From: Pseudohongiella sp.
Lineage (GTDB): Bacteria > Pseudomonadota > Gammaproteobacteria > Pseudomonadales > Pseudohongiellaceae
NCBI GenBank assembly: GCA_030696315.1
Contig: JAUYSM010000021.1
Coordinates: 164,767 to 228,766 of the forward strand
DNA: 64,000 bases
Direction of reading: 5' to 3'
Below, piece by piece: positions 28,525-38,864 of the stretch (the first letter of the stretch is position 1; each line of letters opens with the position of its first letter). Under the pieces are notes generated by a model. That model saw nothing but the letters and a program-made list of their open reading frames with translations, was not told the DNA's origin and searched no databases. The position numbers and the translations under genes were made by a program.

Positions 28525-30631
28525 TGCCGTAGAGTTCCCTGTCGCCCAGCCACCGATCTACCAGCGGGTCAACGTGTGAAGGATAGGAGTGTTCAATGTA
28601 ATCAGCTGCTGATTTTACCGGATCAAGCAAGTCAGCGTCACGTACCAGATCGGCTATGCGAAAGCTCATCAACCCGGTTTGCTGGGTGCCCAGAACCTGC
28701 CCGGGCCCGCGCAGCGCAAGATCTTGTTCTGCAATATAAAAGCCATCATTACTATCACGCATGATGCCTAATCGCAATTTCCCGGCTTGAGATAAGGGCG
28801 TTTGGTACAACAGCAGGCAATGGCTGGCCTTTGCGCCGCGGCCGACCCGGCCACGTAATTGATGCAACTGCGCCAGACCCAGTCTTTCGGGGTTTTCGAT
28901 AATCATCAAACTGGCGTTTGGGACGTCAACACCTACCTCAATCACCGTGGTCGCAACTAACAAGTGGAGCTCGCCCTTCTTGAATGCCGTCATAACAGAA
29001 GCTTTTTCTACGGGCTTCAAGCGACCGTGGATCAAACCAATATTCAAATCAGGCAGCTGCGCCTGCAACGCTTGCCAGGTTACTTCGGCTGCCTGGCATT
29101 CAAGTGCTTCAGACTCTTCTATCAAGGTACAAACCCAGTAGGCCTGACTGCCAGACTGACACGCCGCATGGATACGGGCAATCACCTCTGGTCTGCGGGT
29201 GTTTGCAATAATGAGAGTGTTGACGGGAGTGCGCCCAGGTGGCAATTCATTAATGATACTGACATCAAGGTCAGCATAAGCACTCATCGCCAAGGTCCGT
29301 GGGATAGGGGTGGCGGTCATCACCAGTTGATGCGGCTGGGTTTGCTTATTAAGTCCCTTTTCACGCAGGGCGAGTCTTTGGTGAACACCAAAGCGATGCT
29401 GCTCATCAATAATCACCAGCCCAAGACGCTGGAAGACCACCTCATCCTGAAACAGCGCATGAGTACCGACCACAAGCTGAGCAGAACCATCGGCTATGTC
29501 AGCCAGGGTTTCGCGCCGTTGTTTGCCTTTGACCTTGCCACTCAACCATCCGATTTTAAGTCCCAAGGGCTCGAGCCATTGGCAGAAGTTAAAATAATGT
29601 TGTTCGGCCAACAATTCAGTGGGCGCCATGATGGCAGCCTGAAATTCATTGTCGACGGCTTGCAGTGCCGCCAGCGCAGCAACCACGGTTTTGCCAGACC
29701 CAACATCTCCCTGCAGCAAGCGTAACATCGGCCTGGGTTGTTGAAGATCGGCACTGATTTCTGCACTGACTTTTTGCTGGGCGCCGGTCAGCTTGAAGGG
29801 TAATTGATGCAGAAACTGCGTCCGATACCGATGTTGAGCACGCATTTCCGGCCCCTGTTGCACAGCCGATTGTTTGCGCAATCGTCGCAGACACAGGCGG
29901 TGACTCAGTAACTCCTCAAACGCGAGTCGTTGTTGAGCCGGGTGCGCTCCATCAAATAGCTGTTGAACCGGCGCATCTACGGGGGGATGGTGCAAATAGG
30001 CCAGAGCCTGGGAAAGACTTGGCCACCGCGTCTGCCGGATCACTTGCGCAAGCACTGCTTGTGGTATCCACTCGCGCAGAGATTCGGGTGTGATGAGCGC
30101 CAGTGCCTGATCAATCAGGTTGCGCAAACGCGTCTGTTGCAGTCCTTCTGTTGCCGGGTAAATGGGTGTCAGACTGTCAGAAAGCGCCGGAGTCTCGCCC
30201 GGTTTGATAACTTGATACTCAGGATGGTAAATCTCAAAGCCGGTTTTCCCGGGACGGATTTCGCCAAAACAACGCACTCGTGTTCCCGGGCTCAGCATGT
30301 TTTTCTGTGCCGCACTGAAATGGAAAAACCGCAGGCTTAACAGGCCAGTGCCATCTTTGATGCGGCATACCAGGCTGCGTCGGCGGCCAAATTCGATGTC
30401 GCAGTGGACCACATCACCTTCCAGCATAACGTCCTGGCCCAGTAACACCCGGCCAATTGGAGCAAGGCGGGTTCTATCCTGGTAACGCAGCGGAAGATGA
30501 AACAACAGATCTTGAACACTGTGGAGGTGCAAGATCGCCAGGCGCTGTTTCAGGCCTGGCCCGACACCCTTCAGGGCCTCGAGTGGCAGAGTGCTGAGTT
30601 GCTGTTGTGGCGAGGCAGGCTTGCCGGGCAT
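28517..30631 (-). CDS. recG: ATP-dependent DNA helicase RecG
   Basis: 704 residues, slightly longer than E. coli RecG. The wedge/OB domain (about 55-160) contains FHLPLRYQDRTRLAPI; helicase motifs are Walker A GDVGSGKT, Walker B with DEQH (IIDEQHRFGVHQR), TATPIPRTLAMS, and the TRG-region QLHQLRGRVGRG. It remodels stalled forks and Holliday junctions. It belongs to the gammaproteobacterial run gmk-rpoZ-spoT-ridA-recG and is followed by the overlapping HDOD gene. Confidence 0.95.
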   Translation of the reverse strand: MPGKPASPQQQLSTLPLEALKGVGPGLKQRLAILHLHSVQDLLFHLPLRYQDRTRLAPIGRVLLGQDVMLEGDVVHCDIEFGRRRSLVCRIKDGTGLLSLRFFHFSAAQKNMLSPGTRVRCFGEIRPGKTGFEIYHPEYQVIKPGETPALSDSLTPIYPATEGLQQTRLRNLIDQALALITPESLREWIPQAVLAQVIRQTRWPSLSQALAYLHHPPVDAPVQQLFDGAHPAQQRLAFEELLSHRLCLRRLRKQSAVQQGPEMRAQHRYRTQFLHQLPFKLTGAQQKVSAEISADLQQPRPMLRLLQGDVGSGKTVVAALAALQAVDNEFQAAIMAPTELLAEQHYFNFCQWLEPLGLKIGWLSGKVKGKQRRETLADIADGSAQLVVGTHALFQDEVVFQRLGLVIIDEQHRFGVHQRLALREKGLNKQTQPHQLVMTATPIPRTLAMSAYADLDVSIINELPPGRTPVNTLIIANTRRPEVIARIHAACQSGSQAYWVCTLIEESEALECQAAEVTWQALQAQLPDLNIGLIHGRLKPVEKASVMTAFKKGELHLLVATTVIEVGVDVPNASLMIIENPERLGLAQLHQLRGRVGRGAKASHCLLLYQTPLSQAGKLRLGIMRDSNDGFYIAEQDLALRGPGQVLGTQQTGLMSFRIADLVRDADLLDPVKSAADYIEHSYPSHVDPLVDRWLGDRELYGNV

Positions 30632-30653
30632 ACGTCCCGATCCCCCTGTTCGC

Positions 30654-31049
30654 TTAAACAGCGACTGGCAAATACATGATGGCGTCGATTTCCACCTGTG
30701 ACTGTCTTGGCAATGCGGAAATCTGAATGGTTGCCCGTGCGGGATAAGGCGGTTTGAAGAACTCCTGCATCACGGCGTTCACGGTGCCAAAATCAGCAAG
30801 ATTGGTCAGATAAATAGTGAGCTTTACACAATTATCCAGCGTGCCGCCAGCTTCTGCCGCGACGGCCGCCATATTCGACATGACACGTCGAGCCTGGGCT
30901 TCGATGCCGCCCTCAACAATTTCCATGGTGACAGGGTCAAGTGGGATTTGACCAGACAGGTAAACTGTATCCCCGGCGCGAATCGCTTGCGAGTAAGGCC
31001 CAATGGCAGCGGGCGCATGTGGTGTAGAAATTGCGAATTTTTCTGCCAT
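30654..31049 (-). CDS. ridA: RidA family enamine/imine deaminase
   Basis: 131 residues from ATG 31049, the normal length. Conserved parts are [20 protein letters not shown], the Arg in [14 protein letters not shown] that binds the substrate carboxylate, and the C-terminal VEIDAIMYL. The trimeric enzyme hydrolyses reactive 2-aminoacrylate and related imines released by PLP enzymes. AAGG precedes the ATG. It lies between spoT and recG in the usual order. Confidence 0.93.
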   Translation of the reverse strand: MAEKFAISTPHAPAAIGPYSQAIRAGDTVYLSGQIPLDPVTMEIVEGGIEAQARRVMSNMAAVAAEAGGTLDNCVKLTIYLTNLADFGTVNAVMQEFFKPPYPARATIQISALPRQSQVEIDAIMYLPVAV

Positions 31050-31115
31050 GGTTAACCTTGTTTCAGGAGATAAATTTAAAAGGTGAGCAACCACTCACGC
31101 TCGGTTTGCTATTTG

Positions 31116-33290
31116 TCATCCCTCAAGCGGCACGCTGCTTTTAGAGGATTTGCTGAGCTTTTTACTTTTAACACGAGCGACTTTGGTGACCGGTTTGATC
31201 AGGCGTATATGCTTCATGACGCGCGCCAGATGAATACGATTGCGCACGTTCAACAACAAATTGACGATGCTGAAGCGCGCGTCGCGTTCCACGGTACTGA
31301 TACGTTCGATATTGGCTTCTTTGCTGGTAATGGCGGTTGCCAATTTAGCAATAATGCCCCGCTCATTTTCCAACTCAACGCGTAGCTCAACGGCAAACTC
31401 GCCATCCACTTCCGGATCCCAGCGCACAGGAATGATCTTTTCCGGACTATTTCGAAACTCGGCAATGTTGTTGCAGGTCTCGGTGTGTATGACCATCCCG
31501 CGCCCCGAGCTGATATGCCCGACAATCGGGTCGCCCGGAATTGGGTAGCAGCACTTGGCATAACTCATGACCATGCCTTCAGAGCCGCGAATGGTCAGAG
31601 ACGATTGTTTACTGTCCTTCGATCCGCTTTTTGGGGTGTCCGGTGTCCGTGCTTCAGGCAGCATTTTTTGCGCAACCATATGCGCCATACGATTGCCCAG
31701 CCCGATGTCACTCAACAGCGTATCCAGTTCCGCAACATTCAATTGTTCCAGCGCAAGCTTGATGTCTTCTGCACTCATTTTTTCAATTTGAGTGCCGTAT
31801 CCGGCCAGGATTTTGTTTAACAGGCGGCGGCCCAGCGCAATAGATTCGGATTGTCGCTGATTTTTCAGGTAGTGACGGATGTTGCTGCGCGCCTTGCCTG
31901 AGACCACAAAACTGAGCCAGGCCGGGTTGGGTTGCGCACCGGGCGAGGTAATAATTTCGACGGTTTGCCCGCTTTCCAACGGCTCACTCAAGGGCGCCAA
32001 TCGGCGGCTGATACGGCAAGCGACACAAGAGTTGCCAACATCAGTATGTACTGCGTACGCAAAATCGACGGCTGTTGATCCCGCCGGCAGCTCCATGATG
32101 CGACCTTTGGGTGTAAACACGTAAATCTCATCAGGAAACAGGTCAATTTTGACGTTTTCAATAAATTCCAGGGAATTACCCGCGTTCTGCTGCATCTCCA
32201 GCAGACCGTTGACCCATTGCCTTGCACGGATGTGCGCGTTGCTGGAAATGTCATCGGACGATTTGTATAACCAGTGCGCGGCGATACCGTTGTTGGCCAT
32301 CGCTTCCATTTCTTCCGTACGGATCTGAATCTCGATGGGAACGCCGTGCATGCCAAACAAGGTGGTGTGCAATGACTGGTAACCGTTTGCCTTGGGGATT
32401 GCGATATAGTCTTTGAATCTGCCGGGAACTGGTTTGAACAGGTTGTGTACTGCGCCTAACACCCGGTAGCAGGTGTCAACGGAATCCACCACAATACGGA
32501 ACGCGTAAACGTCCATAATCTCGGAAAATGGTTTGCGTTTACTGCGCATTTTTTCATAAATGCTATACAGGTGTTTTTCGCGACCAATGGTGCGACCGGG
32601 CAGGCCCTCGCGCGCGAGACAGGCTTCGATGGCCGTTTGTATCTGTTTAACTATTTCTTTGCGGTTGCCACGGACCGCTTTGACGGCCGCATCCAGACGT
32701 CTTGCCCGCATGGGATGCAAGGCAGCAAAACCCAGTTCTTCGAACTCAACACGAACAGCATTCATCCCCAGTCGGTTGGCGATTGGCGCATATATATCCA
32801 GGGTTTCACGTGCTATCCGGCGACGTTTTTCAGGGCTGAGCACATCCAGCGTGCGCATGTTGTGCAGACGATCGGCAAGTTTCACCAGAATAACGCGCAG
32901 GTCACGCGCCATGGCCAAGGCCATTTTCTGGAAGTTCTCGGCTTGGGCTTCGGCGTGACTGCTGAAGGTGATCTTGTTGAGTTTGCTGACGCCGTCAACC
33001 ATGTCAGCCACGGTATCGCCGAATTGCCCTTTGATGGCCGTTTTACTGACGCCGGTGTCTTCAATTACATCATGCAGCATGGCGGCCATCAGGCTCTGAT
33101 GGTCCATGTGCATGTCACAAAGAATGTTGGCAACTGCAAGCGGGTGGGTAACGTAAGGTTCGCCGCTGCGACGAAACTGCCCGTCGTGCGCCTGCTCCGC
33201 GTAGAAGTAAGCGCGGCGAACACTATTCACCTGATCAGTTGCCAGGTAGCCCGAAAGGCTGCTGGCGAGAGAGTCGATTGTTAATGCCAC
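31116..33290 (-). CDS. spoT: Bifunctional (p)ppGpp synthetase/hydrolase SpoT
   Basis: 724 residues. Domains in order: HD hydrolase (about 20-180; His73-Asp74 in MLHDVIEDT, intact, so hydrolase-competent), synthetase (about 235-350; YSIYEKMRSKRK, YIAIPKANGYQSLHT), TGS (about 390-450), and ACT (about 650-710). The start is GTG with AGGAG 6 nt upstream. SpoT balances the alarmone ppGpp during nutrient stress. It follows rpoZ by 18 bp, the usual gammaproteobacterial pair. Confidence 0.95.
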   Translation of the reverse strand: MALTIDSLASSLSGYLATDQVNSVRRAYFYAEQAHDGQFRRSGEPYVTHPLAVANILCDMHMDHQSLMAAMLHDVIEDTGVSKTAIKGQFGDTVADMVDGVSKLNKITFSSHAEAQAENFQKMALAMARDLRVILVKLADRLHNMRTLDVLSPEKRRRIARETLDIYAPIANRLGMNAVRVEFEELGFAALHPMRARRLDAAVKAVRGNRKEIVKQIQTAIEACLAREGLPGRTIGREKHLYSIYEKMRSKRKPFSEIMDVYAFRIVVDSVDTCYRVLGAVHNLFKPVPGRFKDYIAIPKANGYQSLHTTLFGMHGVPIEIQIRTEEMEAMANNGIAAHWLYKSSDDISSNAHIRARQWVNGLLEMQQNAGNSLEFIENVKIDLFPDEIYVFTPKGRIMELPAGSTAVDFAYAVHTDVGNSCVACRISRRLAPLSEPLESGQTVEIITSPGAQPNPAWLSFVVSGKARSNIRHYLKNQRQSESIALGRRLLNKILAGYGTQIEKMSAEDIKLALEQLNVAELDTLLSDIGLGNRMAHMVAQKMLPEARTPDTPKSGSKDSKQSSLTIRGSEGMVMSYAKCCYPIPGDPIVGHISSGRGMVIHTETCNNIAEFRNSPEKIIPVRWDPEVDGEFAVELRVELENERGIIAKLATAITSKEANIERISTVERDARFSIVNLLLNVRNRIHLARVMKHIRLIKPVTKVARVKSKKLSKSSKSSVPLEG

Positions 33291-33308
33291 ACCCGACTCC
33301 TGCGAGGA

Positions 33309-33629
33309 TTACTCGTCGTCGTTAAGGGGCTCATCTGCCGCTTCCGGCTCGATTTCCGCAATAATCGCGCCCATCATGGCCGCCGTTGCATCCAGATCCG
33401 CTTCCGGGATTTCCCGAACGGGCGTGGAGCGTGTATTCAAAATGCTGACGTCGACCAAACCTTCTGCGATTTCGCGCAGTGCAATAACGGTCGGCTTATC
33501 ATTATCTTCCGGCACCAGCGCATCTTTGCCACCGGTTTGCAGCTGACGCGCGCGTTTGCTGGAAATCATCACCAACTGGAATCGATTGTCGACTTTGCCC
33601 AGACAATCTTCTACGGTAATACGTGCCAT
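33309..33629 (-). CDS. rpoZ: RNA polymerase subunit omega
   Basis: 106 residues. The conserved N-terminal half ([45 protein letters not shown]) is standard; an acidic C-terminal tail of about 35 residues is typical of pseudomonad-like omegas. Omega helps assemble beta-prime and forms a ppGpp site in enterics. It is the first gene of the rpoZ-spoT unit with a candidate promoter at 33672-33700. Confidence 0.95.
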   Translation of the reverse strand: MARITVEDCLGKVDNRFQLVMISSKRARQLQTGGKDALVPEDNDKPTVIALREIAEGLVDVSILNTRSTPVREIPEADLDATAAMMGAIIAEIEPEAADEPLNDDE

Positions 33630-33671
33630 AACCTTATCCTGCCTTATCTACCTGATTTGGTATGCTGATTA

Positions 33672-33700
33672 ATCAAAAAAAGTGATCTGAAGCGCGTCAA
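33672..33700 (-). promoter_or_regulatory. Candidate sigma-70 promoter of rpoZ-spoT
   Basis: On the minus strand TTGACG (33695-33700) and TTTGAT (33672-33677) are separated by 17 bp. The -35 matches in five and the -10 in four of six positions. Its place downstream of the gmk terminator and 43 bp before rpoZ fits a separate rpoZ promoter. Confidence 0.5.
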
Positions 33701-33760
33701 TACGCAAGGTCTGCCTCAGAAAAGACCGGCTATCATACTGAAAGAATACATTGTTTGCAT

Positions 33761-34547
<787 letters not shown>

Positions 34548-34549
34548 TT

Positions 34550-35623
34550 ATGTCAGACGCTATAGCAACAGCCTCACCCTCGCTCATCAAGCTGACCGCG
34601 TACAGTCATGGCGCCGGATGCGGTTGCAAAATAGCGCCCGCGGTGCTTGATCGGATTTTGCTTTCGCAACGCGAATTTTTTACCGACCCCTTGTTGTTGG
34701 TTGGCAACAGCAGCAAGGATGACGCGGCGGCGTATGACATTGGCAATGGCCAGGTCATCCTGAGCACCACCGACTTTTTTATGCCGATTGCCGATGATGC
34801 TTTTGATTTTGGTCGCATCGCCGCCACCAATGCCATCAGTGATATTTATGCCATGGGCGGCCGGCCCTTGATGGCCATCGCAATTCTGGGCTGGCCTGTA
34901 AACACATTGCCAGCCGAAATTGCAGCGCAGGTTGTTGATGGTGGGCGTCAGGCCTGCTCCGATGCCGGCATTATGCTGGCCGGCGGACACAGTATTGACT
35001 GCCCGGAGCCGGTGTTTGGTTTGGCGGTGACGGGCATCGTAGCCAAAGATCAATTAAAACAAAACAATACAGCGGAAGCCGGATGCCTGTTGTATCTGAG
35101 CAAACCCCTTGGCGTTGGCGTACTGACCACCGCGCAAAAGCAAGGCAAGTTAAAACCGGAACACGAGTTCATGGCTCGCGATGTCATGTGTCAACTCAAC
35201 ACGCCAGGCATGGTGTTGTCGGCTATGAAAGATATCACCGCCATGACAGACGTCACCGGTTTTGCTTTGATGGGCCATCTGCTTGAAATGTGTGAAGGCA
35301 GCGGTCTGGATGCCGAACTGGATCTGTCAGCGGTGCCGGTGCTGGCGCCTGTGCCAGATTACATTGCTCAAGGTTGTGTGCCGGGTGGAACCCACCGTAA
35401 TTTCGACAGTTATGGCCATAAACTGGGCCTATTGGATGCGGCACAAAAAGCCTTGTTGTGTGATCCGCAAACATCTGGCGGCCTGTTGATGGCGGTGCGA
35501 CCTGCCGCGCGCGTTGACTTTGAAAGAGCATTGGCAAACGCGGGTGTTGCGGACGCTTTAATCAGACCCATTGGCCGTTTGCTGCCAGCGTCTGGCCAGC
35601 AGCAACGTATTCGGCTTGTGTAA
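34550..35623 (+). CDS. selD: Selenide, water dikinase (selenophosphate synthetase), Cys form
   Basis: 357 residues. The glycine-rich N-terminal motif SHGAGCGCK places catalytic Cys24 and Lys27; the enzyme has Cys rather than selenocysteine. Further motifs are [17 protein letters not shown] and [17 protein letters not shown]. It makes selenophosphate from selenide and ATP. mnmH begins one base after its stop, so here the product is directed at least to tRNA selenouridine. A TATAAT box lies at 34508-34513, but I see no good -35. Confidence 0.95.
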   Translation: MSDAIATASPSLIKLTAYSHGAGCGCKIAPAVLDRILLSQREFFTDPLLLVGNSSKDDAAAYDIGNGQVILSTTDFFMPIADDAFDFGRIAATNAISDIYAMGGRPLMAIAILGWPVNTLPAEIAAQVVDGGRQACSDAGIMLAGGHSIDCPEPVFGLAVTGIVAKDQLKQNNTAEAGCLLYLSKPLGVGVLTTAQKQGKLKPEHEFMARDVMCQLNTPGMVLSAMKDITAMTDVTGFALMGHLLEMCEGSGLDAELDLSAVPVLAPVPDYIAQGCVPGGTHRNFDSYGHKLGLLDAAQKALLCDPQTSGGLLMAVRPAARVDFERALANAGVADALIRPIGRLLPASGQQQRIRLV

Positions 35624-35624
35624 A

Positions 35625-36722
35625 ATGCGCGCAGACACTGACGATTTTTTAAATCTGTTTCTGAATGACACGCCACTGATTGACTCGCGTGCTCCCGTGG
35701 AATTCCATCGAGGTGCGTTCCCCAACACGGTCAATCTGCCATTGATGAGCGATCGTGAACGCGAACAGGTTGGCACCTGTTACAAGGAGCAAGGCCAGCA
35801 GGCAGCGATCAGACTGGGCCACGAGCTGGTCAACGGCGATGTCAAAACGCAACGCGTGCAGTCATGGGTAAGCTTTGCGGAGCAGCACCCCAGTGGGTAT
35901 CTGTATTGCTTCCGTGGTGGTTTGCGTTCGCAGATTTGTCAGCAATGGATGCGTGAAGCAGCGTGTGAGTATCCGAGGGTGATTGGCGGTTACAAAGCCA
36001 TGCGCCGGTTTTTGCTGGAGCAGTTGGAGGTGATATGCGCCAATAATAAGCTGCTGGTGCTGGCAGGTCATACGGGTGCCGCTAAAACAGAACTTCTCAA
36101 TGCCGTGCCCGGTGCTATTGATCTGGAGGCGCTCGCCAATCATCGCGGCAGCGCTTTTGGCAAACGCGCCACAGAACAGCCGTCGCAGATTGATTTTGAG
36201 AATCGTCTGATTATTGCCATGCTAAAGCACATTCATGCGACGCCCGATAAACCTATTGTGCTGGAAGATGAGAGCCGACTGATTGGTCGCTGTGCAATGC
36301 CTCCGGTATTGCGTGACGCCATGGCGCGGTCTTCGTTGGTACGTTTGAATAGTGATCTTGAGTCGCGTACAGAGCATTCATATTTGAATTACATTTTGCG
36401 CAAGACCGCCGAATGGCAGCAAGAGCTGGGCAACGATGGCGCTGGATTTGACGCATTTGTTGATGACTTGCGCGACTCGCTCAAGCGCGTGCAAAAGCGT
36501 TTGGGCGGCGATCGGTATGTAGAACTATCGCAGATGATGGAGCAGGCCATCGATAGTCACCGCGTCGGGGATCCATCGTTGCATCGAGACTGGATCAGGC
36601 GCTTGCTGCAGGACTATTACGATCCTATGTACGACTGGCAATGGCAGCGTCACGAGGGCAGGGTGGTGTTCGAAGGCAACTTTGCCGCGGTGCTGGATTT
36701 TTTAAATTCAGCCCGCATTTAA
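35625..36722 (+). CDS. mnmH: tRNA 2-selenouridine synthase (SelU/MnmH)
   Basis: 366 residues from ATG 35625. An N-terminal rhodanese domain has Cys95 in LYCFRGGLRSQ; the C-terminal domain has a P-loop-like GHTGAAKT (148-155). It replaces sulfur by selenium (through a geranylated intermediate) at wobble uridine 34 of tRNAs for Lys, Glu and Gln. The P-loop has Ala where the Walker A consensus has Gly before the Lys. It is one base downstream of selD; selA and selB are not in the window. Confidence 0.94.
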   Translation: MRADTDDFLNLFLNDTPLIDSRAPVEFHRGAFPNTVNLPLMSDREREQVGTCYKEQGQQAAIRLGHELVNGDVKTQRVQSWVSFAEQHPSGYLYCFRGGLRSQICQQWMREAACEYPRVIGGYKAMRRFLLEQLEVICANNKLLVLAGHTGAAKTELLNAVPGAIDLEALANHRGSAFGKRATEQPSQIDFENRLIIAMLKHIHATPDKPIVLEDESRLIGRCAMPPVLRDAMARSSLVRLNSDLESRTEHSYLNYILRKTAEWQQELGNDGAGFDAFVDDLRDSLKRVQKRLGGDRYVELSQMMEQAIDSHRVGDPSLHRDWIRRLLQDYYDPMYDWQWQRHEGRVVFEGNFAAVLDFLNSARI

Positions 36723-36786
36723 ATCAAGTGGCGGTAAGCCAAGTCAGTTGCTAAAAAAGCAGATTTTTAGATGAAGCCCTATTGTT

Positions 36787-36827
36787 AAAAAGACAGGGGC
36801 AATAATGCTGTTCACATCAGCTGCCCC
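36787..36827 (-). terminator. Terminator of the SMP-30-like gene
   Basis: On the minus strand GGGGCA (from TGCCCC, 36822-36827) pairs with TGCCCC (from GGGGCA, 36796-36801), an inner CAGC/GCTG stem fills the loop, and TGTCTTTTT follows. It sits between the converging mnmH and propeller genes. Confidence 0.7.
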
Positions 36828-36850
36828 CGCCTCGAACTCTCCGGTCTGAA

Positions 36851-37771
36851 TTAATCCAATGGCAGGAAACCCATGGCATTGTTGTTGTTCATCGGAATCA
36901 CAATCTGATTCTGAATGGAGTCGTAACAGATAGACGCCGCACTGGGAATGCCCACCGCAATCACTTCCGCATTCTGACCCGTACGAATACGAGAGATGCT
37001 GCCAAAGCGCACGCTGCTGACAATTTTTGTACCGTCAGCCAGCACTACAACACCGTCGTTGCCACCTTCTGCAGCGAATTCAGTATTGATCAGCTCTGCA
37101 GCCGCATTAAATGTCATGACGTGATTGTTGCCGATATTGACCACCACAATATTGCCACTGTTATCGATAGCAACACCGTTTGGTGACAGCAAAGGCGCCC
37201 CTTCCAGGAAAACAGACGACTGTCCGGTAGGCGTTACTTTGTAAACGCGCTGCGGGTCACGGGTATTGGATGCGTAAACAGTGCCGTCAGAGGCAACGGC
37301 GATGCCGTTCAATCCAGTGGCACCTTCAACCTGCCATGCATCTCCCGGGGTGCCGGTTGCCAGGTCAAACGTGCGCACGTGGTCGATGTCGGCCACATAC
37401 AATTTGCCACCTGCAACGGCACTGCCCAATGGCTGATTTAACACCAGGCCGTTACGGTCGTTTCCGATCCACTTGGCGGTATGCACACTGCCATCCGGAT
37501 TCAACAGGGAAACATAACCGTCATTTTCCTGCATGTCCTGACCAACACCGGCATTCATGGCCAGAATCAGGTTTTTAGCAGGATCAAAAGTACAGCTCTC
37601 TGCAAACCGAAAGCTCCCGAACACTTTAACATTGGGTGACATCCGGGTTGGTTCACCCGCTTCATTGACGGTGCTCAGGGGTTGGCCAGCTGTAAACGTG
37701 CCTGCGGTTTGAGCAAACGAAACTGAGCTGACCGCCAATGCCAGCGCACCAGCAATAATTCCTTTTTTCAT
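36851..37771 (-). CDS. Secreted SMP-30/gluconolactonase-like beta-propeller protein
   Basis: 306 residues. A signal peptide (MKKGIIAGALALAVSSVSFA) is followed by six-blade beta-propeller repeats of the SMP-30/NHL kind, visible as LYVADIDHVRTFD, GIAVASDGTVYASNT, GVAIDNSGNIVVVNIG. The start is decided by GGAG, which is 8 nt from ATG 37771 but only 2 nt from the ATG at 37777. Enzyme activity cannot be assigned. It is divergent from the LysE-type gene and is one of two secreted propellers in 3 kb. Confidence 0.75.
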   Translation of the reverse strand: MKKGIIAGALALAVSSVSFAQTAGTFTAGQPLSTVNEAGEPTRMSPNVKVFGSFRFAESCTFDPAKNLILAMNAGVGQDMQENDGYVSLLNPDGSVHTAKWIGNDRNGLVLNQPLGSAVAGGKLYVADIDHVRTFDLATGTPGDAWQVEGATGLNGIAVASDGTVYASNTRDPQRVYKVTPTGQSSVFLEGAPLLSPNGVAIDNSGNIVVVNIGNNHVMTFNAAAELINTEFAAEGGNDGVVVLADGTKIVSSVRFGSISRIRTGQNAEVIAVGIPSAASICYDSIQNQIVIPMNNNNAMGFLPLD

Positions 37772-37945
37772 AGCCATTTCTCCAAGGTAGATTCCCAACT
37801 ATACTGCTGTGAATAATTTAATCGACAGGCAGTTTACCTGAAACAGCCTGTGCACACACAGACCGGTTTGCGCGGGCTTTTTGTCCAACAAACGATCTTT
37901 GGTTCATCACCGTATTGAATTCATCACTTTAAGAGTACCGCGGCC

Positions 37946-38557
37946 ATCAGTACCGAATTTGTCATTTCTGTTTTTCTGTTTGCCTTATCGTCGGCAATTA
38001 CACCGGGACCCAACAACGTCATGCTGATGAGTTCTGGTGTCAACTATGGTGTACGTCGCAGTCTTCCTTTGGTAATGGGCGTCATTATTGGTTTTCCGGC
38101 GATGTTTTTGGCAATCGGGTTAGGCCTGGGCACCGTGTTTCAGCGCTACCCGATCATCCACGATGTCATCACGGTGGTTGGTATTGCCTACCTGTTGTAC
38201 CTGGCATGGAAAATTGCGGGTAGTGGAAAGCCCGTGCACGCAGACCCCAAGGCTCGCCCTCTGACGTTTGTTCAGGCCGCGTTGTTTCAGTGGGTAAATC
38301 CCAAAGCGTGGATTATGGCGATGGGCGCGATTGCAGCGTTTACAACTACCGGGCCCGACATCAATCAGCAGGTTTTTAATATCACCGGAATTTTTATGAC
38401 CGCGTCTGTACCCAGTGCCTGGACATGGTTGTTATTTGGTGTGGGGCTTCAGCGTTTGCTGGCAGATGATGTCTGGCGACAGCGGTTTAACTGGTTGATG
38501 GCGGCGTTGCTGGTGGTTTCTATGGTGCCGGTTGTGCTTGATCTTGTTCGAGGGTGA
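37946..38557 (+). CDS. LysE/RhtB-family amino-acid exporter without a standard start codon
   Basis: The frame is open from 37919 and encodes the family N-terminus TEFVISVFLFALSSAITPGP followed by NNVMLMSSGVNYGVRRSLP, before the first ATG at 38021, which would remove the first helix and the conserved ITPGPNN. No ATG, GTG or TTG occurs in frame upstream. ATC 37946, with AAGAG 10 nt upstream, gives 203 residues, the normal LysE length with six helices. Either an ATC start is used, or there is a mutation or sequencing error in the start codon. The substrate is unknown. Confidence 0.7.
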   Translation: MSTEFVISVFLFALSSAITPGPNNVMLMSSGVNYGVRRSLPLVMGVIIGFPAMFLAIGLGLGTVFQRYPIIHDVITVVGIAYLLYLAWKIAGSGKPVHADPKARPLTFVQAALFQWVNPKAWIMAMGAIAAFTTTGPDINQQVFNITGIFMTASVPSAWTWLLFGVGLQRLLADDVWRQRFNWLMAALLVVSMVPVVLDLVRG

Positions 38558-38574
38558 GTGAGTGTCACGTCGCC

Positions 38575-38655
38575 GGCCTGCGCCAGACCGACTGGGTCTC
38601 AGAACGACGCTGCGCGTCTGATCGTTCTTCGACGGAGATCGCTCTGCCGCAGGCC
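38575..38655. repeat. Multi-branched inverted-repeat structure (part 1 of intergenic element)
   Basis: GGCCTGCG (38575-38582) pairs with CGCAGGCC (38648-38655), enclosing AGACC/GGTCT (38585-38599) and AGAACGA/TCGTTCT (38601-38628). The layout resembles a branched RNA. It is not a tRNA: no T-loop, anticodon arm or CCA is found. A further TGCAGT-GCC-ACTGCA hairpin follows at 38660-38674. No coding potential is convincing here. Confidence 0.65.
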
Positions 38656-38683
38656 TCCGTGCAGTGCCACTGCAGCCGAAAGA

Positions 38684-38864
38684 GCGCCGGGGAGCCTGTA
38701 CGGTAACAGACCAGTCAGGCCGCGCTTTTCCTGTGCTTGTCCGACCGAAAAAACGCGAGCACTGTCTGAACTCTGAGCGGCGCAGCCGCGAAGGTGAGTT
38801 GCGCAGCGTCGGTTGGACAAGCAGAGGAAGCGGCCGGTCTGTTACCGTACAGGCTCCCCGGCGC
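38684..38864. repeat. 181-nt foldback element with 29-bp perfect inverted repeats (part 2)
   Basis: The left arm 38684-38712 (starting GCGCCGGGGAGCC) is the exact reverse complement of the right arm 38836-38864. Inside, GGCCGC/GCGGCC (38718/38830), TTCCT/AGGAA (38728/38825) and a 14-bp helix around GCTTGTCC/GGACAAGC (38735/38815) continue the same stem, capped by AACTC/GAGTT and GCGGC-GCA-GCCGC. This is far beyond a normal terminator. It may be a structured RNA, a MITE-like mobile repeat, or a dispersed intergenic repeat. No target-site duplication is evident. Confidence 0.85.

Noticed and set aside
38575..38655. tRNA or tRNA-like gene
   Set aside because: The closing stem and arms look branched, but there is no T-loop consensus, anticodon stem or correct arm spacing.
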